The notes beneath the pieces were generated by a model. It was not told the DNA's origin and did no database searches. It saw nothing but the letters and a program-made list of their open reading frames with translations. 64,000 nucleotides of DNA from CAYNSB01 sp964399625 (GTDB lineage Bacteria > Planctomycetota > Phycisphaerae > Phycisphaerales > UBA1924), in the NCBI GenBank assembly GCA_964399625.1, contig CAYNSB010000007.1:1-64000 (forward strand), given 5' to 3'. Positions 53,866-62,179 of this stretch are shown here, one piece after another. How positions within the stretch are numbered: the first letter of the stretch is position 1; every line of letters starts with the position of its first letter. Both the position numbers and the translations under genes were made by a program.

Positions 53866-55169
53866 CGCACGCACCGGGGCGGACGCTCCGCGAAGCACAC
53901 CCCGAGGCCCTCGGCGTGATCGACGCGAGCGCGGCGAGGATGAGGACGCTGCTCCGCGAGTGGATCGCGATCCCCAGCGTGAGCGGTGAGGAGAGGCGCG
54001 TTGTCGAGCGGATCGCCAGCGATGCCCGCGCGATGGGTCTCGAGGTGGATCTCTGGACCACCAGCGATCGCGAGCTCGCCGACCACGCGGGAGAGCTCCC
54101 GCCCCACCGTCCGTTCGTGGATCGTCCGACGCTGGTGATCACCCTGCGTGGCGGCGCGCGGGGCCGATCGCTCATCTTCAATGCGCACTCGGACGTCGTG
54201 GCGAGTGGGGACCGATCGGCGTGGACGTGCGACCCGTGGGCCGGGGATGATCGGAACGGCGACATCGTGGGGCGCGGCGCGTGCGACGACAAGGGGCCGC
54301 TCGCCGCCGCGCTCTGGGCGATGCTCGCATTGAAGGAGTCCGGGCGCACGCTCGCGGGAGATGTGCGCCTGGAAGTCGTGCCGGGGGAAGAGGACTGCGT
54401 GGGACTCGGAACGCTGTCGAGCGTGCTGCGCGGGCACCGGAGCGACGCGGCGATCATCCTCGAACCGACGCAGGGCATCCCGCGGTGCGCCTCGCGGGGC
54501 GGCGTGCGATTCCGGATTGGTCTGCGCGGTCGGGCCGTTCACGGCACGATGAAGTGGCTGGGCGTGGACGCGATCAAGTTCGCTCGCATCGCTCTGGACG
54601 AGTGTGATGCGCTCCAGGATCGCTGGAACACACGTGCTGCGGACCCGCTCTTCGCCGAGTACCCCTACGCCCGTCCGGTCACGGTCGACTCCATCGCTGG
54701 GGGTCAATGGCAGGGGATGGTGTGCGATCGGTGCGATATCGCCGGATACCTCGAGCTGCTGCCCGATGATGATCTGGACCAGTGGTGCGCACGGTTCAGG
54801 GATGAGCTCGGCGAGCGCCTCGCTGGGCGGGGCATCGGCGCCGACCGCGTGCAGATCGAGTTCGTCGAGCAATACCTGGGACACCGCACGGATCCCGAGT
54901 CGTCTCTTTGCCGCGAGATTGCGTCGTCCCTTGCGGCCTGCGACTCGGTTTCATCGCTCGCGCCGATCCGCTGGACGGGCTTTAATTCGGGGTGCGAGGC
55001 GGGCGTGCGTGCCGCGTTGCACCGAACGCCGACGGTTGTCTGGGGACCCGGATCGCTCGAGCACGCGCACGCCCCGGATGAGCGCGTGCGGTTCGAGGAT
55101 GTGCGGGCGTGCGCGGCCGCGTTCACGATCGTGGCCCGCGCCTGGTGCGATGGAAAGGACTCCGCGTGA
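53862..55169 (+). CDS. M20 family metallopeptidase/deacylase
   Basis: A 435-residue M20 enzyme. Metal-site motifs are FNAHSDVV (ligand His/Asp), GRGACDDKGPL (bridging Asp), VVPGEEDCVGLGT (catalytic Glu pair) and a His-containing lid motif (GRAVHGTM). The C-terminal EYPYARP...AGGQWQGMV belongs to the dimerisation and catalytic domains. M20 members hydrolyse acylated amino acids, dipeptides or N-succinyl diaminopimelate. GTG at 53862 overlaps the phosphatase stop; it precedes the aminotransferase. Specific substrate unknown, perhaps an N-acyl amino acid intermediate. Confidence 0.85.
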   Translation: MTHAPGRTLREAHPEALGVIDASAARMRTLLREWIAIPSVSGEERRVVERIASDARAMGLEVDLWTTSDRELADHAGELPPHRPFVDRPTLVITLRGGARGRSLIFNAHSDVVASGDRSAWTCDPWAGDDRNGDIVGRGACDDKGPLAAALWAMLALKESGRTLAGDVRLEVVPGEEDCVGLGTLSSVLRGHRSDAAIILEPTQGIPRCASRGGVRFRIGLRGRAVHGTMKWLGVDAIKFARIALDECDALQDRWNTRAADPLFAEYPYARPVTVDSIAGGQWQGMVCDRCDIAGYLELLPDDDLDQWCARFRDELGERLAGRGIGADRVQIEFVEQYLGHRTDPESSLCREIASSLAACDSVSSLAPIRWTGFNSGCEAGVRAALHRTPTVVWGPGSLEHAHAPDERVRFEDVRACAAAFTIVARAWCDGKDSA

Positions 55170-56539
55170 TCCGCTCCGATAGCCTGCGTGTCTCTCCCGC
55201 CGCCCCGATCGTCGTGCACGCGCCCAGCGATGCGCCCTCGAGCGCCCAATGGTTCGAGAGGGCCAAGCGCGTGCTCGCCGGCGGGATCAGCAGCTCGGCG
55301 CGGGCGACCTCGGCGGGCCGCCTGCCCCACCCGCTGTACATGGCGCACGCGTCGGGCTCGCGCATCGTGGACGCGGACGGCGTGTCGTACATCGACTACC
55401 TGATGAGCTACGGCAGCGTGATCCTCGGGCACGCCAATCCCATCGTGTCCACGGCGCTGCGCGAGCAGCTGGAGCTGGGCACGATGTTCGGCACGTGCAA
55501 CACGACCGAGGTCGAGCTCGCCGAGCAGATCTGCCGGATGGTGCCGTGCGCGGAGCTCGTGCGTTTCGCCAACTCGGGCTCCGAGGCGATCCAGGGAGCG
55601 ATCCGGGCCGCGCGCGGATTCACGGGGCGATCCAAGGTGCTCAAGTTCGAAGGCCACTACCACGGGTGGGTGGACACGCTCGCGGTGAGCAATCGCCCGT
55701 CGAGCGAGGAGGCCGGACCACTCGCGACGCCGGCGAGCGTGCCGCACTCCAAGGGCATCCCGGGCAGCGTCGTGTCGGACGTGGTGATCGCGCCGTGGAA
55801 CGAGCCCGACACGCTCCGCGCGATCCTCGACGCGCACGAGGGCGAGTTCGCGGCGATGATCGCCGAGCCCATCGTCGCTAACAACGCGTGCATCATGCCC
55901 GAGCCCGGATTCCTCGGGCTGCTCCGCGAGGAGTGCACACGCCGCGGGATCCTGCTGATCTTCGACGAGATCGTCACCGGGTTCCGGATCGCACGCGGCG
56001 GCGCGCAGGAGCACTTCGGCGTCACTCCCGATCTGGCGGTGTACAGCAAGGCGCTCGGCGGCGGGCTGCCCCTGGCCGCGTTCGCGGGGCGGCGCGACGT
56101 GCTCGCCCCGATCGCGCGAAACGTCGTCAAGCACGGCGGCACGTATAACGGCAACCCGCTCTGCGCCGCGGCGTCGCTCGCGACGCTCCGCACGCTCGAT
56201 CAGCCCAGCGTGATGTCACGGCTGCAGGACGTGGGAAACGCCCTGAGCGAGAGCATCCGACGCGCGGCGCACGACTGCGGTGTCGCGTGCGTCGTACAGG
56301 GAACCGGCGCGATGTTCCAGGTCGTGTTCACGCCCGAGGGTCGTCCGCTGCGCCACTACCGCGATCTGGCGCGGGCGGACACGGGCCGCTTCGCGCGCTT
56401 CTGGCAGTCGCTGCTCGATCAGGGCGTGCACGCGAACTCTTCGGGCAGCGCGTGCTGGTTCGTGTCGGCGGCCCACACCGACGACGACATTGAGCGCACG
56501 CGGCGGGCGATCTCGCACGCGATGCGGTCCATCGCGTGA
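55166..56539 (+). CDS. Class III aminotransferase, glutamate-1-semialdehyde aminomutase-like
   Basis: A 457-residue PLP enzyme close to HemL. Features: ARATSAGRLPHPLYM, FANSGSEAIQGAIRAARG, FEGHYHGWVDTLAVS, LIFDEIVTGFRIA and the PLP-lysine in YSKALGGGLPLAAF. Bona fide HemL is usually near 430 residues and lies with heme genes; here the neighbours are an M20 enzyme and a PaaK-like ligase, so I favour a specialised aminomutase or transaminase. GTG at 55166 overlaps the M20 stop by four bases. Whether it is the cell's only HemL cannot be judged from this window. Confidence 0.82.
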   Translation: MIRSDSLRVSPAAPIVVHAPSDAPSSAQWFERAKRVLAGGISSSARATSAGRLPHPLYMAHASGSRIVDADGVSYIDYLMSYGSVILGHANPIVSTALREQLELGTMFGTCNTTEVELAEQICRMVPCAELVRFANSGSEAIQGAIRAARGFTGRSKVLKFEGHYHGWVDTLAVSNRPSSEEAGPLATPASVPHSKGIPGSVVSDVVIAPWNEPDTLRAILDAHEGEFAAMIAEPIVANNACIMPEPGFLGLLREECTRRGILLIFDEIVTGFRIARGGAQEHFGVTPDLAVYSKALGGGLPLAAFAGRRDVLAPIARNVVKHGGTYNGNPLCAAASLATLRTLDQPSVMSRLQDVGNALSESIRRAAHDCGVACVVQGTGAMFQVVFTPEGRPLRHYRDLARADTGRFARFWQSLLDQGVHANSSGSACWFVSAAHTDDDIERTRRAISHAMRSIA

Positions 56540-56594
56540 GCGGCCCGTTCGCCACATACACTTGCGATCCGCCCGACCACATGGAACCCGCTGA

Positions 56595-57944
56595 ATGCTT
56601 GGCCCGATCGCCGATTTCACCACCAGCCGCGCCTCGCCGCGGGCCGTGGCCGCCCTGTACGCCAAGGTGCCCCACCGCCTGACCGAGGCGATCGCGATCG
56701 CCCGATTCCGCAGGACCGTTCGCTGGGCGGCGAGGCACTCCGCGTTCTACCGCGACGCGTTCCGCCAGCGCGGCATCGACCCCTCCCGCGTGCGAACCCC
56801 GGCGGACCTCGGGGACTTCTACACCACCCCCGACGACCTGGCCCAGAACCCCGAGCGATTCGTGTGCGCCAAGCCCGCGATCGTCTTTGAATCGTCGGGA
56901 ACGAGCGGCGTGAACAAGCGCGTGTTCTATGGGCGCAAGGAATGGGAGCAGATCGGACGCACCGTCGCGGGCGGGTTCCGCTTGATGGGAATCACGCCGC
57001 AGGACCGCGTCGCCAACGCCTTCGACTTCTCGATCTGGATTCCGGGGCTGCTGTGCCACTACGGCCTCATGGCCAACGGCACGTTCTGCCAGGCCTTTGG
57101 CAAGGTGGACCCGATCGAGGTCTACCGGCGCCTGCGCGAGCATCGCATCAACGTCGTGATGGGTGAGCCGACGTGGCTCATCCGCCTGACGCAGATCGCC
57201 GAGCGCGAGGGCCCGCTGCCGCTGAAGGTGATCATGGGCGGCGCGGAGGAGATGCCCGTGGACGCCATCGCGTGGATGGAGCGCGTGTGGAGCCCCGCGA
57301 AGGTGAAGATGTGCTACGCCTCGGTGGAGATGGCGCTTTCGATCGGCTTCCAGCCCTGCGCCAACCAGAACGGCTATCACCTGGACACGACGGACTTTCT
57401 CCCCGAGATCATCGAGCCCGACGCGGAGGGATTCGGCGAGCTTGTGTTCACCACGCTCTCGCGCCGGGTCATGCCGCTCATCCGTTACCGCACGCGCGAT
57501 GTCACGCGCCTGGACCCCGGCGGGTGCCCGTGCGGGCTGCCCACGCCCCACATCTCACGCATCCGCGGGCGGCGGGACGAGCTGGTCGTGGCCTCGGGCG
57601 GAAACCTGTATCCGCTGATGTTCGAGCGGATCCTGCGCGAGGTGCCCGGGCTCTCCTACGACTGGCAGGTCGTGTTCCGCCTCGAGGGCGTGCGCGAGAT
57701 CATGGAGGTCCACGTCGAGACGACGCGCCCGGACGCGGACGAGGTGGAGCGCGAGATCCACCGACAGGCGACGATCCAGTACCCGGACCTCATGAAGAAC
57801 CTGGCGCTGGGAATCTTCGAGATGCGGATCATCCAGCACGCTCCGGGCGAGGTCCGGGCGGCGCGGAAGCTCAAACGCCTGATCGACCGCCGGTTCGAGA
57901 GCGATGTGCCCGCGGCAACACTGGGTGTTCAGAGCGCGCGCTGA
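56595..57944 (+). CDS. PaaK-like AMP-forming ligase (phenylacetate-CoA ligase family)
   Basis: A 449-residue adenylate-forming enzyme of the PaaK/CapK group: ATP motif FESSGTSGVNKRVFY (SSGTSG), MCYASVEMALSIGF in place of the YGxTE motif, LIRYRTRDVTRLDPGGCPCGL and the C-terminal IRGRRDELVVASGGNLYP hinge. It activates a carboxylic acid with ATP, either to a CoA ester or onto an amine. It lies 55 bases after the HemL-like gene, last of the cluster. A -10-like TACACT at 56556-56561 could give it an extra promoter. Substrate unknown. Confidence 0.82.
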   Translation: MLGPIADFTTSRASPRAVAALYAKVPHRLTEAIAIARFRRTVRWAARHSAFYRDAFRQRGIDPSRVRTPADLGDFYTTPDDLAQNPERFVCAKPAIVFESSGTSGVNKRVFYGRKEWEQIGRTVAGGFRLMGITPQDRVANAFDFSIWIPGLLCHYGLMANGTFCQAFGKVDPIEVYRRLREHRINVVMGEPTWLIRLTQIAEREGPLPLKVIMGGAEEMPVDAIAWMERVWSPAKVKMCYASVEMALSIGFQPCANQNGYHLDTTDFLPEIIEPDAEGFGELVFTTLSRRVMPLIRYRTRDVTRLDPGGCPCGLPTPHISRIRGRRDELVVASGGNLYPLMFERILREVPGLSYDWQVVFRLEGVREIMEVHVETTRPDADEVEREIHRQATIQYPDLMKNLALGIFEMRIIQHAPGEVRAARKLKRLIDRRFESDVPAATLGVQSAR

Positions 57945-57954
57945 ACGGCTTTGG

Positions 57955-60900
57955 CTATCGCGACGCCGGGGCCCTGGACGCGCTCCACGCCGCGGCGTTC
58001 CCACGCAGGTGCGTCTGGTAGTACGCCAAGTCCCACACGCCCACGGTGCGGTCCACGCTGCCCGTTGCAAGCCGACGCCCGTCGGGCGAGAGAGCCAGAG
58101 ACATCACGATGCCCTCGTGGCCGTCGAGCTTGGCGAGCTCGCGCCCCGTGCGAACATCCCACACCTGCACGGCGGGATCGCGGCAGCAGGAGAAAAGCAG
58201 ATTCCCGCTCGGGTGGTACGCGAGTCCGAACACGTGCTGCTTGACCTCCTTGATGACGCGAGTGCACACGCCGGTCCGAACGTCCCACAGGCGGATCGTC
58301 CAGTCGTCGCTGCCCGTGGCGACCTGCATCTCGTCGGGCGAGATCGCGACGGCACGCACCGCCGCGACATGCCCCACCAGGCGCGCCCGTGCCGAGCCGG
58401 ACTCCACGTCCCACACGATGCCCACGCCATCCTGTCCCACGCTCACGAGCGTCCGCCCGTCCCGCGAGAACGCGCCCTCGATCACGCGGACCGTGTGCCC
58501 GGAGAACTCTCGCGTGGGCGCGTCCCGCCCCAGCCCCCGGATGTGGATGGAGAGATCGCTGCTCGCGGCCGCCAGGCTCGCACCATCCGGCGAGTATGCG
58601 ATCCACGTCGTGCGATCCGAGAACCTCGCGATCTCGCCGGCCGGAGCGCCGGTGCGGGCGTCCCACGCTCGCACGGTTCCCTCCGAATCCGCGGCGGCGA
58701 CGCGAGCGCCATCGCCCGACACGCACAGCGCCGTCTGGGCCAGCCCTCCGCCATCGGCGATCCACAGCGGCGTGCGATCGCGGGCCCGCCAGGCGCGAAC
58801 CGTCCCGTCGGCGCACGCGGCAAAGACGCTCTCGCCATCGGCGCTGAAGCGGACGGCGTGGATCGAGTTCTGCGCTCCCTCGAGGCGCGTCAGCCACCCA
58901 CGCGGACGCGACTCCCACACTTGCAGAACGCCCTGCCCATCGCACGTTGCGGCCCGGGATCCATCGGACGAGATCGCCGGCGGGCACGGCGAAGGAACGC
59001 TCTGCTCCCTCACGCCCATCAGTGCGCCCGAGCGTGCGTCCCACGTCTTGTAGGTTCTCTCGTGCCCGGAGGAGAGCAGCACGCGGGAGTCAACGCTGAA
59101 CGCGAGCGAGTTGATGAACCCGCTGTGACCGCCGGACCAGATGGGCGGCGACCCGATCGATCGTCCATCGAACACGAGAACCCGATCGTTGAACCCCGCG
59201 CCCACGAGCGAGCCATCGGGGCTCAGTTGCACGAACGAGATGGCCGGACGCACCGACGAAATCCACAGATCGTCGGGCACGCTCCAGCGGGCGGCGATGC
59301 CCCCGTCCTCGGCTCTGACCACGAGAACATCCTGGCCGAGTCCGAACGTCACGTGGCGCCCGTCGCGCGAGAACGAGGCCTGGGACGAGGGAGTGAATCG
59401 CTCTCCCAATCTGGTGAGAAGCCGCAGCGGCTCGACCTGCCACAGATACCCGGGACCATCGGGCATGATGGACACGAGCCGGGTTCCTTCGGCGTTCACC
59501 GCGAGGCGGAGGGGCCCGGCAAGGCGTTCGTCCTCGAGGAAGCGCGAGCCGCCCGTGGCGAGCATGTGGACGCGAACGCCCTTGGGCTCGCTCACGACCA
59601 CGCATCGCTGGTCGGCCTCGGTGTACACGCGCCCGAGGGTGTTCTCATCGCCGCCGCGCGTGCGCGTCGCGGGCGAGCCGTCGGGCAGCGCGACCGCACG
59701 CTGAGAGAGGTCCGTGCCCGTGACCAGCACCGACCCGCCGCCGCTCTCGAACCCCACGCCCACGGGCTTCACGCCCAGGGGCATGCGCGCCAGATTGGGG
59801 TGCCGACTGAAGAGCTCGTACAGGGCCCACGCGCCCTGCGTGGCCTCGGGGCTCGAGGCGAATCCGAGCTGCGGGTCCGAGGGGTCCGCGCCGCAGCGCA
59901 CGAGCTCGGGCCATACCAGCTCCTCCGCACGCGCCGCGGATCCGCCGATAGCGAGCAGCCGGGCTCGCTCGATGTTGCTCGCCGAGAGCGACTCCGCGAG
60001 AAGGATCCTCTGGCGCTCGAGGCGGCGCGCCGACCACGCCATGGAGCCGGCGAGGACCGCGAGCACCACGAACGCCGCGCCCGCGATGACGAACGCGAAT
60101 CGATGGCGTGCCGCCGTCTTCCGCAGCACATAGAACGTGCTGTGCTTGCGGGCGTCCACGGCCCTGCCCGCGAGCCAGTTCCGCAGGTCGTCCTTCAGTA
60201 GACCCGCCGTCTGATACCGGGTCTCGCGCGTCTTGGCGAGCGCCTTGGCGACGATGGACTCGAGCTCCGATCCCGCGGGCAGCCCGCCGGGCGAGAGCTC
60301 GCCCAGCGCCTGGGGCGCTCGATTGGTGATGTTCGCGATCGCGCCCGTGAGAGAGCCGTCCGTCTCGTACGGGCGGCGCCCCGTGAGCACCTCGTAGAGC
60401 ATGACGCCCAGCGAATACACGTCCGAGCGAATGTCCACGCCCTCGTGCCCGCCGGACACCTGCTCGGGCGAGGCGTATGCGAGCGTGCCCGCGAAGGCGC
60501 CCGGACGCGTGATCGAGTCGCCCTTGGCCAGGCGTCGCGCGATACCGAAGTCCACGACACGGGGCAGCCCCCCCTCGCCCATGATCACGTTGGCGGGCTT
60601 GAGGTCGCGATGGATCACGCCGTGCAGGTGCGCGTGCTCCACGGCGTCGCACACCTGCACCATGGCGCGGACCTTGGCACGCACGGCGCCGCGGCCCAGC
60701 GCCGGGTCATCGCCCGCGCCCGCGTCGATGCTCCGGGCCCACTCGTCCAGGCGGGGGCCTTCGACGTACTCCATCGCCAGGGCGTGGCGCCCGTCGGGCA
60801 GCGGAGCGCTGTCGTAGATCGTGACGATGCTGGGGTGGCGCAGTGCCGCGGCGATCGCGGCCTCGCGCTCGATGCGGCGCTGGGCGTTGGGGCTGCCGCC

Positions 60901-61248
60901 CGCGGGGTCAATGACCTTGATCGCGACGCGACGCTTGGTCTCGATCTGCACGCCCTCGAGCACGGTGCCCTGCCCGCCTCGTGCGATCTCGCGCACCACC
61001 CGGTACCCGGGCAGCTCCACGCCGTCGAGCCCGCGCGGGCCCGGCGAGGGCAGGCCCAGCTTGGGCTCGCGCATCACGGCGCCCATCTCGTCCATGAACC
61101 GCAGGTTCTCGCGCACGTCGCGCTCGCGCTGGCGGCACGCGTCGCACACACCCAGGTGCTCGCGGAGCGCTCCGTCGATCGTGCCCGAGCGGAGCGCACG
61201 CTCGAGCTCGCCCACGCCCCGGCACGCCATGGACGCGGGACCGCTCAT
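57955..61248 (-). CDS. Receptor-like Ser/Thr protein kinase: zinc-finger anti-sigma motif, kinase, membrane helix, WD40 repeats
   Basis: A 1097-residue protein. Near the N-terminus HLGVCDAC (His31, Cys35, Cys38) is the HxxxCxxC pattern of zinc-binding anti-sigma factors. A protein kinase domain follows (about 82-360): GGQGTV loop, VAIKV Lys 111, catalytic HRDLKPAN (213-220), DFG (233-235) and ASPEQ. One helix (about 384-405) crosses the membrane. The remaining ~690 residues hold 10 or more WD40-type repeats ending in segments such as GHVAAVRAVAISPD, IRLWDVRTG and LATGSVDRTVGVWDLAY, presumably extracytoplasmic. ATG at 61248 overlaps the sigma-factor stop (ATGA). Role inferred: sense a ligand with the WD40 part and control the partner sigma factor. 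Confidence 0.9.
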   Translation of the reverse strand: MSGPASMACRGVGELERALRSGTIDGALREHLGVCDACRQRERDVRENLRFMDEMGAVMREPKLGLPSPGPRGLDGVELPGYRVVREIARGGQGTVLEGVQIETKRRVAIKVIDPAGGSPNAQRRIEREAAIAAALRHPSIVTIYDSAPLPDGRHALAMEYVEGPRLDEWARSIDAGAGDDPALGRGAVRAKVRAMVQVCDAVEHAHLHGVIHRDLKPANVIMGEGGLPRVVDFGIARRLAKGDSITRPGAFAGTLAYASPEQVSGGHEGVDIRSDVYSLGVMLYEVLTGRRPYETDGSLTGAIANITNRAPQALGELSPGGLPAGSELESIVAKALAKTRETRYQTAGLLKDDLRNWLAGRAVDARKHSTFYVLRKTAARHRFAFVIAGAAFVVLAVLAGSMAWSARRLERQRILLAESLSASNIERARLLAIGGSAARAEELVWPELVRCGADPSDPQLGFASSPEATQGAWALYELFSRHPNLARMPLGVKPVGVGFESGGGSVLVTGTDLSQRAVALPDGSPATRTRGGDENTLGRVYTEADQRCVVVSEPKGVRVHMLATGGSRFLEDERLAGPLRLAVNAEGTRLVSIMPDGPGYLWQVEPLRLLTRLGERFTPSSQASFSRDGRHVTFGLGQDVLVVRAEDGGIAARWSVPDDLWISSVRPAISFVQLSPDGSLVGAGFNDRVLVFDGRSIGSPPIWSGGHSGFINSLAFSVDSRVLLSSGHERTYKTWDARSGALMGVREQSVPSPCPPAISSDGSRAATCDGQGVLQVWESRPRGWLTRLEGAQNSIHAVRFSADGESVFAACADGTVRAWRARDRTPLWIADGGGLAQTALCVSGDGARVAAADSEGTVRAWDARTGAPAGEIARFSDRTTWIAYSPDGASLAAASSDLSIHIRGLGRDAPTREFSGHTVRVIEGAFSRDGRTLVSVGQDGVGIVWDVESGSARARLVGHVAAVRAVAISPDEMQVATGSDDWTIRLWDVRTGVCTRVIKEVKQHVFGLAYHPSGNLLFSCCRDPAVQVWDVRTGRELAKLDGHEGIVMSLALSPDGRRLATGSVDRTVGVWDLAYYQTHLRGNAAAWSASRAPASR

Positions 61249-61838
61249 TCCCCATCGAACTCCTGCGTCATCTCCGCGACCATCTCGCGCAGGCGCTTGA
61301 TCGCCCGGTTCTTCGCGACGTACACCTCCGCGACGCTCATCCCGCACTCGCCGGCGGCGGTCTCGGGCGGCACGCCGCGGATCGCGCACAGCTCGAACGC
61401 GCGCAGGGTGTGCTCGCTCATCTTCGAGTCGGTGCGCAGGCGCTGCATCGCGCGATCGAGGATGACGCGCTGGCGCGCCGCACGCCACGCCTCGTCGGGG
61501 TTCGCGAGCTCGGGCACCGCCTCCAGCGCGGAATCGCCCCGCAGGGCCGCACGCTTCTGGCGTGCACGCGCCGCGTCGATGATCCGGTTCCGCGCGATCC
61601 CGATGATCCAGGAACTCAGGCGTCCGCGCTCGCGCTGGTACCGCCCCGCCCGGTAGTCCGCCGAGAACTGCGTCAGCGTGACCTGCGCGACCTCCGCGGC
61701 GTCTTCCTCGCTGAGCCCCTGGTCGATCGCGAACGCGCGGATGACGGGGCGGTACCGATCGTCGAATTGGCACCACAGCTCGTCATTCGACGAGTCGCGC
61801 AGCGATTCCAGCAGCTGGGTTGTGGTTCGAGTCAACAC
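61245..61838 (-). CDS. ECF-type sigma factor partnered with the WD40 kinase
   Basis: About 197 residues. Region 2 has LWCQFDDRYRPVIRAFAIDQGLSEEDAAEVAQVTLTQF with RGRLSSWIIGIARNRIID; region 4 has EHTLRAFELCAIRGVPPETAAGECGMSVAEVYVAKNRAIKRLRE as helix-turn-helix. The wording of region 4 is typical of planctomycete sigma factors found beside kinases. GTG at 61838 is chosen as it begins the conserved part and lies 24 bases after a -10 box. The stop overlaps the kinase gene start by four bases. Confidence 0.85.
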   Translation of the reverse strand: MLTRTTTQLLESLRDSSNDELWCQFDDRYRPVIRAFAIDQGLSEEDAAEVAQVTLTQFSADYRAGRYQRERGRLSSWIIGIARNRIIDAARARQKRAALRGDSALEAVPELANPDEAWRAARQRVILDRAMQRLRTDSKMSEHTLRAFELCAIRGVPPETAAGECGMSVAEVYVAKNRAIKRLREMVAEMTQEFDGE

Positions 61839-61862
61839 CAGCGAGCTCTCCCAATCTCCCGC

Positions 61863-61891
61863 AGCGTACCAGCCAATTGCCAAACCCACAA
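61863..61891 (-). promoter_or_regulatory. Promoter of the sigma-kinase operon
   Basis: Minus-strand TTGTGG (61891-61886) and TACGCT (61868-61863) are separated by exactly 17 bases. Predicted start near 61856, a leader of about 18 bases. Confidence 0.45.
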
Positions 61892-61932
61892 GGGGAGGAC
61901 CCGTCCGATCCTTCGTTCTCTCGGGAATTCCG

Positions 61933-61951
61933 AAAAAACCGCTCGCCGAGC
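61933..61951 (-). terminator. Short terminator-like hairpin upstream of the sigma-factor gene
   Basis: On the minus strand GCTC-GGC-GAGC is followed by GGTTTTTT. It would stop transcripts coming from further upstream before they reach the sigma gene. Confidence 0.4.
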
Positions 61952-62125
61952 CCCTCAATCGCTTCACGGCCTGCAAGAAACGCGTGCTCGCGACGCAATC
62001 TGGGTGTCGAGCCGACCACGGAACACGACCCGCCCCCAGCCCCTTCGCACCGGGCCAGAGGGGATCCAAGGGAAGCGTGGAGCCGAGCCGGCGCGACGGT
62101 CTCTCTCTCAGCTAGGTTCGCCGGG

Positions 62126-62159
62126 GCCCGATCCTTGACTGGATCGGGCTCTGGTTTTT
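62126..62159 (+). terminator. Plus-oriented rho-independent terminator without an obvious upstream gene
   Basis: A 9-bp stem GCCCGATCC/GGATCGGGC around TTGACT is followed by TCTGGTTTTT. The T-run is on the plus strand only, yet both neighbouring genes are on the minus strand. Confidence 0.7.
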
Positions 62160-62179
62160 GGGGGTCATCGTTGCGACAC

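Larger units (their letters stand above)
61839..62179. other. 340-base interval with opposing terminator-like hairpins and no gene
   Basis: Holds the promoter of the sigma-kinase operon, a minus-oriented mini-hairpin with a T-run (61933-61951) and a plus-oriented terminator (62126-62159). No convincing ORF on either strand. Confidence 0.55.
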
